A DNA stretch of 64,000 nt from Arion vulgaris. Taxonomy: Eukaryota; Mollusca; Gastropoda; Stylommatophora; Arionidae. The first letter of the stretch is position 1; every line of letters starts with the position of its first letter. This document shows, piece by piece, positions 31,820-43,298 of this stretch. The translations under genes and the position numbers were made by a program. Where the stretch lies: assembly GCA_020796225.1 (NCBI GenBank), contig CM036761.1:37813928-37877927 (forward strand), written 5' to 3'. The notes beneath the pieces were generated by a model. It was not told where the DNA came from, searched no databases, and was given only the letters and a program-made list of their open reading frames with translations.

Positions 31820-32995
31820 TCTGCTATGAGTTTTTTTTTCTAAATGACATTTACACTGATGCTTGCTTGCCTACACTTTTTTGTTGTTATTAATCCTCTT
31901 CTTTTGTTATCTGTTGCTTTCTATTTTACCTGTCCAATTTCATTAAATGACAGTATTAGCAGAGCCGGAAGACATTACCACATGTACACAACAGTGTAGA
32001 TTTGTTGTCTTTTACTCGATAGTTTCTTATTTAGTTCAAATATCTCAATAAAAATGTCTTGAACTTCTTCAACTTGCAACTTATTTTATGCATGAAATAC
32101 TTAATAATCTGTAGAATGATGTTATGTTCATTGCTGAGTTTTTCTTCTAGATACTTGCTTTTCGTTTCTAAATCTTTCAAGTAATTATAAAGATTGATAT
32201 GAACAATTGTCTCTGCAGTTTGATATTCTTATTGCATCACTTGCTTTTACATTCACATAGAGGATTAATGGAAACAATAGCGAATGTCGTTAGAAGTATT
32301 CTTGTTGGAATAACTATTGCATTATGCATAACATTCCTTAATATAGTCTTCTAGGACATTCTCATGCTCTATTGTATTGGGGTTAGTATGTGATCACAAA
32401 CCAAATAAAATTAAGACAATCTGAGCTGGTTGTAATGTAGTGTGTGACATGTGTTCACAATACTACCGAATTATGACAATGTCTCAGGCTCTATTGTATT
32501 GTGTGTAATATGTGTTCACAATACTACAGAATTATGTCATTGGTTCAGGTTTAATTGTAGTGTATCTAATATGTGTTCACAATACTAAGGAATTTATACC
32601 GAAAAATTATGCCCCAAAATCTTGTTTTTTTAATGTTTCAAACCTTTGACAAGTGCGGTTTTTTTCTCCTTACGACTTTAGTCGCATACTTGCTACTGCT
32701 ATACCGAAACAGATTTTGCTTTCTATCTTCATTATTTCAAATTCCCTGTTGATAACTGTGATATTGTCAACATCACGTTGGCCGTCTTTACTTTCCGTTT
32801 TATTTAAATTTAGAATTTAGTTGACTTGATAACTATTGAAATGGGAAAAATCTCACTCTGGAAGCTAAGTTCTGCGACCACATATAAATATATATCAGGA
32901 AATAGGATACAAGTAATATCGTTGCAGAAAAAGAATATGAATATATCATGTATCTTGCGTGACTGCTTGGATGTTTGATTACATAAATGACAAGT
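31820..32995. other. No recognisable gene; decayed ~70-bp repeat near 32400-32590
   Basis: Three loosely similar units with TATGTGTTCACAATACTA and GAATTATG occur between 32400 and 32590. The rest is plain AT-rich intron. Confidence 0.5.
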
Positions 32996-32999
32996 ATCA

Positions 33000-33815
33000 C
33001 AAATATCTAAACAGTTCATATTCCTTAAACGTCTCGTATCTATCAAACAGTATCACATTAATTTGAACACATCTTGTTTAGCTTACGTCTTGTTTTCCTC
33101 TCTAAACGTATCACATTTGTCTAAACAAATCACATTTTCTTAAGTCTCATATATAGATAATTGCATATCCTTTACAGGGCTATGCGAATCAACCGCAACT
33201 TTTTAACGTTGTTTGGGATTTTTCTAGGCATTATCAAGTTCAGTAGTTTGAAATGACTTTCTGAAAGGGTGGTGCCATCGTCCTTTTATAAAAATCCACG
33301 CGAAACAATTTGCAACCAAATTGTCAGCAGCGTGATTCGAACTCAGAACGTCGGGGTTAATAGACCGAGTAACTATCCCCTAAGCCACAGACCCCACCTC
33401 ATAACTACTAGACGTATAACATTCTCTTCCGTCTCTCTAAACGTATAACATTCTCTTACCCTCATATCTACTAAACGTATAACATTCTCTTACCCTCATA
33501 TCTACTAAACGTATAACATTCTCTTACCTCTCATATCTACTAAACGTATAACATTCTATTACCCTCATATCTACTAAACGTATAACATTCTCTTACTCTC
33601 ATATCTACTAAACTATAACATTCTCTTACCTCTCATATCTACTAAACTATAACATTCTCTTATCTCTCATATCTACTAAACGTATAACATTCTATTACGT
33701 TTCGTATCTCTCTAAACTTATCACATTTATCTAAACACATACGATTCTCTTCAGTCTCATATCTCTCTAAACTATCACATTACCTTCACGTCTCATAATG
33801 TCTCTAAACATATTA
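33000..33815. repeat. ~37-bp minisatellite split by a SINE-H
   Basis: Right block (33404-33815): about ten units of CTACTAAACGTATAACATTC plus TCTTACCCTCATAT. Left block (33000-33175): degenerate units such as CTCTAAACGTATCACATTTG. The SINE-H at 33180-33403 lies between the blocks. Confidence 0.75.
33180..33403 (-). mobile_element. SINE-H, antisense, inside a minisatellite
   Basis: Begins with AGGGCTATGCGAATCAACCG (tail side), has TTTTTCTAGGCATTAT and TTTTATAAAAATCC, and ends with an antisense tRNA-like head containing GTGATTCGAACTCAG (B box) and CCCCTAAGCCACAGACCCC (A box side). Confidence 0.8.
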
Positions 33816-33829
33816 TATTGAAAGCTGAG

Positions 33830-34480
33830 ATTGAAAATGCATCAACTGTTTGATCAAGAAAAGTTAGATAAACACTCTCCCTGTCTTCTCATGACAAGAG
33901 AGCATTGTCCCTCCGTCTTTGACACAAAATGGAAAAGAAAAAAACCTCATTCTGTCACCTCTAACCTCCCTTATCATTCTAGAGTCAAACATTTAAGGGG
34001 CGACAACTGGATTGATAAAGAAAGAAAAGAGAATTCTCATAAAACGTGAACCACTATCGTGAGCCCTTGAGAACAAAATAGCCAGAGGCAATAATAAGGG
34101 ATCAATCTGGATCATCTTCTTCGTCTCTGACATGTTGGCAATACACTCATTTTTTTTCGCTCCTTCCTGGCCAAGAAATTTCGCTCAGAAAGGAAGCTCA
34201 TAATGAGGACTGCATATGATTTTCTGAGTCTAGGAGTCGACAGTAAAACGGGAAAAAGTGAGCGTGGATAAAAATTGTTTACTCCTTAAAGGAACTAATT
34301 ATAACCCTCAGTAACAAAGTAATGATATTAATGAGAAGGAAAAGTTGTTAAAGTGGAATTAGAGTAATGAAACAGAAAGAAAAAAAAATAAATGAGAATA
34401 TTGGGAACGAACAGTTTCGGAGACACAATTTGGGGAAATAAAAGAAAATGTATTTTGTAACGAGGATTATAAGTTTTAGA
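33830..34480. other. No recognisable feature
   Basis: Intron; nothing recognised. Confidence 0.45.
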
Positions 34481-34489
34481 GGATTCTAG

Positions 34490-34980
34490 CCTGCGTGGTG
34501 AAGGCAGCTGTAGGGGAAGCAAAGAGTAGTACTCTTGCGATCTACAAGGCATGTCGTAATAGGCGACTGTTGTAGGACCTAGGGAAGATACTCTATTAAA
34601 TAAAAAACATCGCAGAAATCGGATGTGCTGGACTATTTGCATGCACACGACTGGCACAACGTACAATCGCTCTTAAGCTCAGATCACATACTGCCAGTGT
34701 CAGCAGGCAAAACAGACACCGGAGCAAATCCTGCAAGACTGTCCTCTCCTGTGTGCGCTGAGAAGCAACATATGGCCACACTGAATGACCTTAAAACTAA
34801 GCTTTGGGGAAACCCGACAGACCTGAAGCTGACCGCCCAATTTGTGGCCCACAGTAAATTAAGCGGATGATGAGAGATCGCTGAAGAAGAAGAAGAAGAT
34901 CACATACTAATCACACATAGTGATTAACAAGTGGTCGATATTGAGCGTTCGAAGAAGAAGAAGAAGAAGAAGAAGAGGGA
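34490..34980 (+). mobile_element. SINE-B interrupted by a LINE fragment
   Basis: Head and body from GCGTGGTGAAGG to GCTCAGATCACATACT, then the LINE piece 34693-34896, then the SINE tail from AGATCACATACTAATCACAC to a (GAA)n run. The outer flanks share GATTCTAG (34482-34489, 34981-34988), a plausible target duplication for the SINE itself. Confidence 0.85.
34693..34896 (+). pseudogene. LINE C-terminus inserted in SINE-B, 12-bp TSD
   Basis: Flanked by AGATCACATACT at 34681-34692 and 34897-34908. Encodes QTPEQILQDCPLL, SNIWPH, then after a frame change LKTKLWGNPTDLKLTAQF and a stop at 34868, and ends GCTGAAGAAGAAGAAG. The 'ILQDCPL...WP...KL.G' order is the C-terminal end of RNase-H-bearing LINEs, as at 38987-39180. 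Confidence 0.85.
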
Positions 34981-35097
34981 GATTCTAGAAGTATTAACTT
35001 AAGCAGATAAAGAATATAGCGGTTAAGGAATACTGAAAGAAAATGAGAATAGATAGCGTAAAACGCGCTTATTTAAGAAAAATGAAGGGAATGAGAC

Positions 35098-35162
35098 TAT
35101 GAGGCAGACAAGGACACAAATGCAGACACGGACACAAATGCAGACACAGACACAAATGGACA
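35098..35162. repeat. 18-bp minisatellite, about 3.5 units
   Basis: GCAGACACGGACACAAAT repeated with minor changes. Confidence 0.8.
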
Positions 35163-35339
35163 GATAATATTGAAGTAGATATGAAGAGGGAACATATGTG
35201 AAAGCTATGAACAGAGATGAATGGATGCTGAGATATCGAGAGTGTGTCCCTGACGTTTGCAATTTGCGGTTCTGCCTCTATTGGGGCTCTACATGATTAA
35301 AGTCAAAATTTCCAGTCAACATTATAAAAAGTTAAGTTA

Positions 35340-35760
35340 CAGAGACATGGGATATGTATTTACATACAAATTAGACATATAGTTACATAACGTTGGAATA
35401 TATCTAGAGAGACGGGGATTGTATAGTTACATACAAATGGGACATATGTACAGAAATGGGATGCATATTTACACAAAATGAGATGTATTTTCAGACATGG
35501 GATATGTATGTACACAAAAATGAGATGTATTTACATACATCGGATATATATTTACACAAACATGAGAAACGTTTACAGACATGAGATATACGTTTACATA
35601 AAAATGAGATATATTTACACAGACATAGGATATGTATTTAGACTTATGTAGAGAGACGGGATATATATTTACATACAAATGGGACATGTGTACATAGACA
35701 TGGACAAAATATTGAAGTAAAAATGGAACATACTTATAGAGATACGAGACATATAATTGG
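35340..35760. repeat. Degenerate ~30-bp minisatellite
   Basis: Imperfect units around ATGGGATATGTATTTACATA and ACAAATGAGATGT with variable spacing. The minus-strand 137-codon frame is a product of this repeat. Confidence 0.75.
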
Positions 35761-36091
35761 AATATACAATCTACAAAACAGTTATTAATCCATAATCTCT
35801 TCGAATTTAATTTCAATTTCTTTATCATTTTCCTTCTACAACTGACACATCTGAAAGGAAGCCCATGTTTTTCCTCAAACACATCCTTGTCATGCTAGGA
35901 TACTCCTCCTCTACTATATTGCTGCTGTTGTTTGCAATTTATTGGTATATGAAAATAGCTTTAAAAGCTCATGAGATGTTGTAGAGTATTCACCCATTGA
36001 TCTGTTTGACTCAGTAATATCTTCTTTAAAAGAACTGAGGTTAATTACTAGTACTAACTCTAGAGTGTGTAGTATTGATTTCTTAAACAAA

Positions 36092-36471
36092 CGATATGTG
36101 TACTTGCTCCACTATAATGAATGTAACATGCATATTTAACAAGTCGATATTTCTATTTCTTCTTCCATATCGACGACTTGTTAACCACTCTTTGTGAGTT
36201 ATATGTGATCTGAGCCTAATAGCGATTGCACGTTGTGCCAGTTATGCGCCTACGAGTAGGCCAGCACATCCGATTTCTGCAATGTTTTTTATTTACTAGG
36301 GAAGCTGTCCTACGTCCTACATCAGTCGCCTTTTACGACATGTCTTGTTGGTCGCAGTGGTACTATTCTTTGCTTCCCTTGTGCTCCCCGGCACTACACG
36401 GCCGATATGTGTACTTGTTCCACTATAAATAATGTAACATGCACATTTCAAAAGTCGATAGTTCTAATTCT
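36092..36471. repeat. SINE-B bracketed by a ~67-bp direct repeat
   Basis: The left copy (36092-36158) and the right copy (36403-36471) share CGATATGTGTACTTG, TCCACTATAA, ATGTAACATGCA and AAGTCGATA, with several substitutions and small length changes. The SINE fills the space between them exactly. Confidence 0.8.
36159..36402 (-). mobile_element. SINE-B between long direct repeats
   Basis: TTCTTCCATATCGACGACTT, TGAGCCTAATAGCGATTGCA, TAGGCCAGCACATCCGATTT and CCCCGGCACTACACGG identify it. Its GAA tail is short (TTCTTC). Confidence 0.8.
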
Positions 36472-36837
36472 AAAACTGATAACGGCATTGAAACCTTCCA
36501 CTTTATTTTTATTGAAGTTCTGTGTGGGCTAGATGAAGAGATAGTCCCTTCACAACATCCTGCACTTAACAGTGTTGATACATTCAGTTGTTTGTTTATT
36601 TTTATATCGTAACATCTATCGTTGAATGGAATCAGATAGATCTACAGATAAACAAGAACAGCATGACATACACAATGTCATACACTTCGGTTGCAAAATA
36701 TAGTTGATGTATTTTATTTTTTAATTTCTTAGCGTTAATTCTAGAATGATCACTTTGTACAAGTCTTTGTGGTATGTATGTGATTTAAGATCAAACGCAC
36801 AATATTATAGATATTAGAGAAGACTGTAGTAAAACTA

Positions 36838-36968
36838 TGAAGCAATGGAGAAACACTTAAAACAAAGGCCTTTAGGTCGAAACGTTGCTGCGTATTGTCA
36901 TTGTTTTTATATTTTGTAAAACTACAGTACTTTGTTTTTACTTGTTTCGCCATTGCTAAGACGCACAG
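36838..36968 (-). repeat. Dispersed repeat N, inverted relative to 19735
   Basis: AAAGGCCTTTAGGTCGAAACG, GTTGCTGCGTATTGTC, TTTTGTAAAACTACAGTAC and TTTCGCCATTGCT mirror the copy at 19735-19862. Confidence 0.65.
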
Positions 36969-37026
36969 AACGTTGTGTGATAGTTTACATCAGTTTAGCT
37001 AGTCCGATATCGGACTCAGGAGCCCG

Positions 37027-37210
37027 CCTGCCCAACGTGTTCGTAGCGCGTTGGATGACAAGCCCTCTGTGAGTGCGGTTCAATTTCGTGGAATGGCAGA
37101 AAAGACCCAGGTTCTCCAGATTTACGGTGTTCATGGCACCGAACCGAAGGGTTACGATATTAGTCGCACCGAGCCGAAGCTCAAGTGCTTCTGGATTTTA
37201 AAAAAAATCG
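37027..37210 (+). mobile_element. SINE-E, tRNA-like head
   Basis: Head GTTCGTAGCGCGTTGGATG (A-box position) and GTGCGGTTCAATTTCG (B-box position); body CCAGATTTACGGTGTTCATG and GCTCAAGTGCTTCTGGATTT, as in 10236 and 61783. Confidence 0.8.
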
Positions 37211-37702
37211 GACTGAGGGCAAGTATTAGGCACAATAAATGGCTGAAAGGTGGTTGACAGTAAGCAAATGCTTAAACTAGGATGATATGTGTTATACAGC
37301 TGGCTGATTAATGCTGTCAATTTTGTGGATGCAACTTCTGCGTGGTCCTCAATGTTTTTGCACGTCTAATCGGAAAACATTAGTGAAAAGGTTGTACTAC
37401 TTAAAACGTAAATAACACAGTTCCGACATTGAGCATAATCCATGATAAAAACATCCACCAATTGACAATGTGCAGTCGCTCTTCGGCTCAGACCCACTTA
37501 TAATCTACAAAGGAATGTCACAAATATAATTTCCTAGATTAAAGGTCACAAGAAGTGGTCAACAAGTTGTTGTTCTTTAGCGTTTACGTAGGAGGCTCTA
37601 CGGCCTAAAAGCACATACATATTGCTAAATATAATAAATAGATGAGTGTTTCTAGAGCACTTACTGCACTAGAACCGAGGGAGTAATGCAGCGGTCGCTA
37701 AT
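37211..37702. other. No gene; possible SINE-B tail remnant
   Basis: Around 37463-37560 the strings TGCAGTCGCTCTTCGGCTCAG and GTGGTCAACAAG resemble the tail half of SINE-B. Otherwise nothing recognised. Confidence 0.4.
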
Positions 37703-37712
37703 AGATCCTACC

Positions 37713-39195
37713 GTATTCACTGATGCTCTATCGATCATCACGGCACTCAAAGGTGTAAACAAAACAGAGCTGAATGAACTCAAAGCGACCCTCGATGAAC
37801 TAGCGCTCTCTCTCAAACGCACCGTCATTCAGTGGATACCATCATATTGTTATTTAAGCGGAAACGATAAAGCCGACAAACTAGCTAAAGAAGGCGGGCG
37901 ACTACCTCAAACTGATCTCGAGGTCAGTTATGAGGAAGCCAGAACAACCATCAGCTGGCACTATAGAGACAAATGGACAAAAGACCATCCTCAGCATAAC
38001 AACAGCGACGGATACTATGGTCTGTCTGGTAGTGAACAAGTTGCCATACTTCGCCTCCGTACCGGCCACAACAAGCTCCGCACCCACATGTTTCACAAAT
38101 TTAAAATTGGCACAAATAGCCTGTCTTCTTCTTCTTCTTTCTTTCTCGAATCCTGTATGCCTCACAGCGTCAGGTCAGGAAGAGATTTCTAAAACGGGCC
38201 CTAGTATGCGCTTCATAGGTAGTCTCTTTCGTCGCCTCTGTTATCTCTGAGGTCCATCTTTTGCGTGGCCGGCCTTTTGCTTTGTACCCATTGTATCGGA
38301 GCAGCATTGCTCTTTGGGGTGCACTGTCTGATGGTAATCTGCTTACGTGACCGAACCATTTAATTTGTTGTTTCTTGATGAAGTCTAGTACTGATGTTGT
38401 ACCCACTTTTTCCTGATGTCTTCATTTCTCAACCGGTCTCTTCTTGTTACCCCCAGCATTCTGCGTAGACACTTCATCTCTGTTGTGACTAGTTTTCTTC
38501 TATCGTTTGTTGTCAGCGTCCAGGTTTGGCACTGGTAACATAATGTGGGAGAAAGATTGTGTTGAACATTGCTCTTTTTTGACGTGTTTGCATCTTAAAA
38601 TTGGCGCCATTTGCCCTATCATTTGATTTGCTTTGTTGCATCTGTGTTGAATTTCATTAGTTATTCTTCCATTTGCTGAAAAAATGCTCCCCAGGTATGT
38701 GAAATCTTTTACTTGATTTAGTAGATGATTATCGATGGAGATGTTGGTAGTGTTTTCCTCTCTGGCGAATGTCATTACTTCTGTTTTGTCGATGTTAATT
38801 CTCATGTTGTATTCGTTACATGCTAACTGGAGTCTGTTGATGTGTTGTTGTAGCTGTTCTTCTGTTGTTGATATGATTGCCTGATCGTCTGCAAAAAGAA
38901 ATTTATTTAAGAGTTCTCCGAGGTTGTTTCCTTCGCTGGTGTTAGCTATTTTACAAATGTGGTCAATGTACGTGATAAATAGCCTGTGCCCCTGCAAAAA
39001 GGCGGACATGACGGCAGAACACGTTCTGCAAGATTGTCAACTGATCGCAGGTATAAAAATCGAAACCTGGCCCCAAAACACAGAACTTCGCTAGAAGCTG
39101 TACGGAGGAACGGAGTCCCTTAAAAACACGGTAAAATTCATGAAAAAGTTGGTTCATCAGTCTAGGCCGGGATCGCGAGAGAGAGAGAGAGAGAG
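37713..39195 (+). pseudogene. RNase-H LINE C-terminus, 10-bp TSD, host of a nested LINE
   Basis: Flanked by AGATCCTACC at 37703-37712 and 39196-39205. The ORF opens VFTDALSIITALKG, continues IQWIPSYCYLSGNDKADKLA (RNase H C-terminal half) and EQVAILRLRTGHNKLRTHMF, and stops at the nested insertion after GTNSL. It resumes in the same frame at 38987 with a cysteine-rich block (CPCKKADMTAEHVLQDC, then ETWPQ), has one TAG at 39092-39094, and ends in a GA-rich run. 5' truncation happened at the first RNase H residues seen here. Confidence 0.88.
38125..38976 (-). pseudogene. RTE-like LINE nested inside another LINE, 11-bp TSD
   Basis: Flanked by AAATAGCCTGT at 38114-38124 and 38977-38987. The minus strand carries LLNKFLFADDQAIISTTEEQ (FADD is the catalytic RT motif), LACNEYNMRINIDKTEVM, VKDFTYLGSIFSANG, then after a frame change KKQQIKWFGHVSRLPSD and AKGRPRKRW. 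The 3' end is seen at the left as TTC repeats, the minus-strand (GAA)n tail. Length 852 bp. Confidence 0.9.
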
Positions 39196-39224
39196 AGATC
39201 CTACCAAAGTTGTAACCTCCTCAA

Positions 39225-39490
39225 CTTTTGGTATAGCGCTATACTTCAACCTGGTCAACCACTAGTAACAACTGTTATGAGAAGGAGAAGATGGCGATGT
39301 GTTGAATACACCTTGCAAAGAAATGATCAAAGGGTTCAAGAAATAGAGGACGACCTAAAGAGACCCTGAATCGAACTTTGTTGAGAGAGACAAGAAATAT
39401 CGGTCACAGTTCCATGAAGGAGATTGAGCAAGTTGCTGATGAAAGAGCGGTATTGAAAAATTGCTTGCAGGCCCTATGTAACGTATAACG
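39225..39490 (+). pseudogene. RTE-like LINE C-terminal end
   Basis: Reads PLVTTVMRRRRWRCVEYTL, then broken frames with GRPKETLNRTL and SMKEIEQVADERAVLKNCLQ, ending near ALCNV and GTACGAGAGG. Closest to 54080-54330. Confidence 0.7.
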
Positions 39491-39842
39491 GTACGAGAGG
39501 AATTACTATTATTATTATCCATTAACATCTGTTGGAATCTTCCAGGACTGCCAAAAAAAAAAAAAAAAAAAGTCTTTCTCTAAATAGAAGTAAAATAACC
39601 AGTTGAAACTTTTAACTCCTAGGGGATCTAACAACAACAGAAGCAGCTATTACACTCTACATGTTATGTCTTTTGTATTCTAGCTCACATGATTTCATTA
39701 GTGTTAATTTATGTGCGTTTTCTTGATTAGGTCATACTACTATAGTCTTCCTCAACTTTCTTATTTTCGTACATGATCTCAGCTCTGATGTTGGCTGACT
39801 ACCATAACTAACAGAAATATAATAGCTTTATTCAACACTTCT

Positions 39843-40268
39843 TTGAGACTCTGTGGGTGTTCGTCTCTTGTGAAAAATGTACCAGATTCGCTCCCTTGTG
39901 GAGCCATATGGATATTAATCCAGAGATCCCTGATCGCAGTGTAGGTGAGATCGAGTTCCTAGTCCTATCGAGACGGACGATAAAACGTAGGCCTCGTGTT
40001 TAATTTGAGCACATAAAAGAACCCTTGGTCGTTCAAAATCGAGAAGAGCAGGCTGGAAAGCCACTGCCCGGGAACAATTCATTAGAAAAGATTACAAATA
40101 AAATTCCTACATAAATATCTTCACCATCTTCAAAATTATATCGGGGACCCTCGCCGGTACTACGGAGTACATGCACTGCACCTGAGATCTTACTGTGTAA
40201 GAAAAAGATCGGAACACACATGGTTACTCACTGAAGTGTAATAATGATGATGGTCCTATTAATCAATA
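39843..40268 (+). mobile_element. SINE-F, full-length copy
   Basis: Contiguous head (ACTCTGTGGGTGTTCGTCTC), B-box-like AGATTCGCTCCCTTG, middle (GTAGGTGAGATCGAGTTCCT, AAAGCCACTGCCCGGGAACA) and 3' part (GGGGACCCTCGCCGGTACT, GAGATCTTACTGTGTAAGAA) ending in CTATTAATCAAT. About 420 bp, the reference for judging the other SINE-F pieces. Confidence 0.8.
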
Positions 40269-40497
40269 CTACGTTATGTTGCACTCGGATCTAGTAATTA
40301 TCTGCTTACAACACACGCATACAAATTCCAGACTATGTTTTGTTTAAAGATATGCATTATTCAAATGTCAAAATGCTGCTTTTCTTTATCTATATGCACA
40401 CAGAAATGTCATAAAGATGTTTTATTTTAAAACACACACACACACACCGATGTTATACTCTGCTTTATTTAGATAAGACTCCCAGACAGATATCATC

Positions 40498-40767
40498 TTC
40501 TTCTTCTTCTTCGAACGCTCCATGTCGACCACTTGCTTGTTAACCACTCTGTGTGATTTGTATGTGATCTGAGCCTAAGAGGAATTGTACGTTGTGTCAG
40601 TTATGCGCCTACAAGTAGGCCAGCATATCAGGTTTCTGCTATGCTTTTTTATTTACTAGGATAGCTTGCCTAGGTCCTACATCAGTCACCTCTTAGGACA
40701 TGTTTTGTAGGTCACAGTGGTACTATTTGTTGCTTCCCTTTGCGGATCATGGTACCACATGGGCGGG
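40498..40767 (-). mobile_element. SINE-B copy
   Basis: TCTTCTTCTTCTTCTTCG tail, CTACAAGTAGGCCAGCATAT, CTAGGATAGCTTGCCTAGG, head side GCGGATCATGGTACCACATG. The next 35 bp (ACTAAGGTCTAAACAAGGCT) match the 3' end of SINE-L at 59460, perhaps a remnant of an older element. Confidence 0.8.
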
Positions 40768-40805
40768 CTCTTCATAGACTAAGGTCTAAACAAGGCTACA
40801 CGAAA

Positions 40806-42252
40806 TGCTATTTATTGATAAATGTATAAGAGTAAGTGAGAGGTATAGATGTAGGCGAATAAGCGAATAGAAAATATAGCATAGATACTTAACTGATTCC
40901 GTACCGTGGAACACTCAAGTGTAACTATTTCTTATCTGCCTGGACCACGCGTCGCTCAAAAGACGATTACTATTTTGTTGAGTTCGTATTAATTTTTGTT
41001 CTGATTGAAGATTTATATTAACCGGAAACTACTTAGAAGTGATGTGTAAATGATAACGAATACATAGTAGCATGTCTTATGCTAGAATTCGAATTGAAAC
41101 GGAGTTTATCAATCATTTTAGGGTACCCTGTGACTGTAAAAAACTAGCGATTTTTATGAATGTTCATGATACTACTTTGTGAACAGTTAATAAACCATAC
41201 ACTCCTTCACTATTTTCTTAACGTTTGTGTATTCATAAATTGATTACATATATAAAGAGATCAGTTAGACTGAATTATTCCACATAATGTTCATCAAGGC
41301 CCTTGAAAAGTTGGATTTTCTTTCTCACAATTTCAATTAGTTTTTTAATACATGCTAATATTTTTCAAGCATAGTCAACACAAGATTATATTTTTGGACA
41401 CAATAAATATTTTATGAAAGTACATTCATTTATCTTTAATTTGATATATAATAAGTTCAACTTTAAATCATATTTAGAAACAATATTTAATTTGATATAT
41501 AATAAGTTCAACTTTAAATCATATTTAGAAACAACATTTTAGTTTAGCTAAAGTATGTGTGCAATATTTTGGAAACTAAAAAAATAATTCCGTCCTGAGG
41601 CGAAAAAAACCCGGTAGTGAATCAGTTAAACAGTATAGACTCAACACAACGAGAAGTGTCTAGACGCAATAACACAGCATCTAGCATTTGAGAGAACACT
41701 TCACATGTCTCTCTGACGCAAAATGTCAAATGTGGACTCGATGAGATATAGAAATGCTATATATATATATATATATGAGAATATACTGCGTATTTTAGAT
41801 GCAAGGATTTGACACATACATGAAATAACCGCATTGAGCTTAATCAGACATGCACTTGACAGAAACTCACTGGATAAGTGAAGAGGGGTTTAATAATCAG
41901 GACATTAGAAGAGAATTTCAGACAGATAAAATGGGGTGTGTGGTGAGAAGAGATGTAGAAATCAACCTTGAAAATAGTTGGAGAGAAAGAGAGTTACAGT
42001 AGCTATCCTCTGCTCGACTGGAAATAAAGATGTATAGTAGTATCTGTTGGTACTGGAAAAGAAACACAAAAAAATATTCGATACTATTCTGATAGAAAGC
42101 ATCCTCAAGGGAGCCTACATCGAGTTTTAACCGTGTGACATAGACAAGAGATAAGACAAACAATAAATGGCTTTATTGAATTTCTGTTCACCTTACGTTG
42201 TAAGCCGTGAACGGGGACGGAAGCTGGGGAAACAAATTTAGAACACTTGTGG
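40806..42252. other. No recognisable gene; one 46-bp tandem duplication
   Basis: AATTTGATATATAATAAGTT and the following TCAACTTTAAATC block occur twice in tandem at 41439-41533. A short (AT)n tract lies at 41758-41776. The rest is AT-rich intron. Confidence 0.55.
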
Positions 42253-42260
42253 GTCTGGAG

Positions 42261-42435
42261 CAGGACCTTGCGGTATATTTTCTCAGTATGATGCAAGTCT
42301 TCGAAATGCTGCCCCTTAAATGTTTTTCTTTTTAAAAAACCTTCAATTGTGATTTTGATTTCGCTGCTAATGCCGCCCTCCTTACGATCCGCCTGATGCG
42401 ACCGCCTCCCTGTATCATAGCACAGCGCGGCCCTG
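42261..42435. mobile_element. hAT-like MITE-1, 8-bp TSD
   Basis: Ends CAGGACCTTGCGG and GCGCGGCCCTG; flanks GTCTGGAG (42253-42260) and GTTTGGAG (42436-42443), 7 of 8 matching. Same inner sequence as 24180-24353. Confidence 0.85.
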
Positions 42436-42443
42436 GTTTGGAG

Positions 42444-43289
42444 GAATATAAGTGTTACCAAGAGAATGACGTGGAACATGGAAACATGGACTGGGATGAA
42501 GATGTGTATACGATGTACATGATGACAAAACGAAAAATGAAAAGTGATACTGCTTCTATGATATCATAATGAAAAAGAAGTGAAACAAATGTGTATTTTT
42601 TTTCGTTTTCCACATTTAAAAGTAAATGTATTTGCTTCCTGCCTCTTCTCTGTTGTTTTAAAAAAAAGAATGATCTCACTTCACACTATTTTTATCTCCT
42701 ACTTCTGCTTTCTTTCTGTTCATTCACTTTCCACTATTTCAAATATATATTCTTATCTTTCGTTATTACTTTTTCTACTTTTTTATTTTCTTATAATTGC
42801 AATCTAATTTGCTAATCATAAATCTTGAACTATGTATACATGTGGTGTCAGAAGGGATGTGTCCTGTGCTCAGTCCCAAAATGACAAACTAGTTCTTATC
42901 TGCTCATATTTTTATAGTCGTTCTGTTTTAGTATTAGCGGCTTTCTGATTTATTGACGTACTTTGTTCTTTTAATAATAAGTAACTGGTGTATCTGTCTG
43001 CTCTCATGTAGCACCCTACTTGTCCAGTAGTCTGCTAAGTCATTTTCTAGTATTTTACAATCGTACAGTATCAACTGCAAAACCATATTGCATTGGATGC
43101 AAAGTTCAGAAAGTAGTGCCCATAGCCATGGCTATTGTCTGGACAGAAGCGAGTGTAGTGCGTATTTGTTGTCTGTCAAACAATACAACAGTTTGTGAAT
43201 CAACGTTGGTGATCAACAGTTTCTTAGATATCACCTTTATTACTTGAATTTTCTTATCATAGTTCGGATTGAGTTTCTCCGTTTCATAT
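42444..43289. other. No recognisable feature
   Basis: T-rich intron with low-complexity stretches; open frames here are short and uninformative. Confidence 0.45.
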
Positions 43290-43298
43290 TTTGATTTT

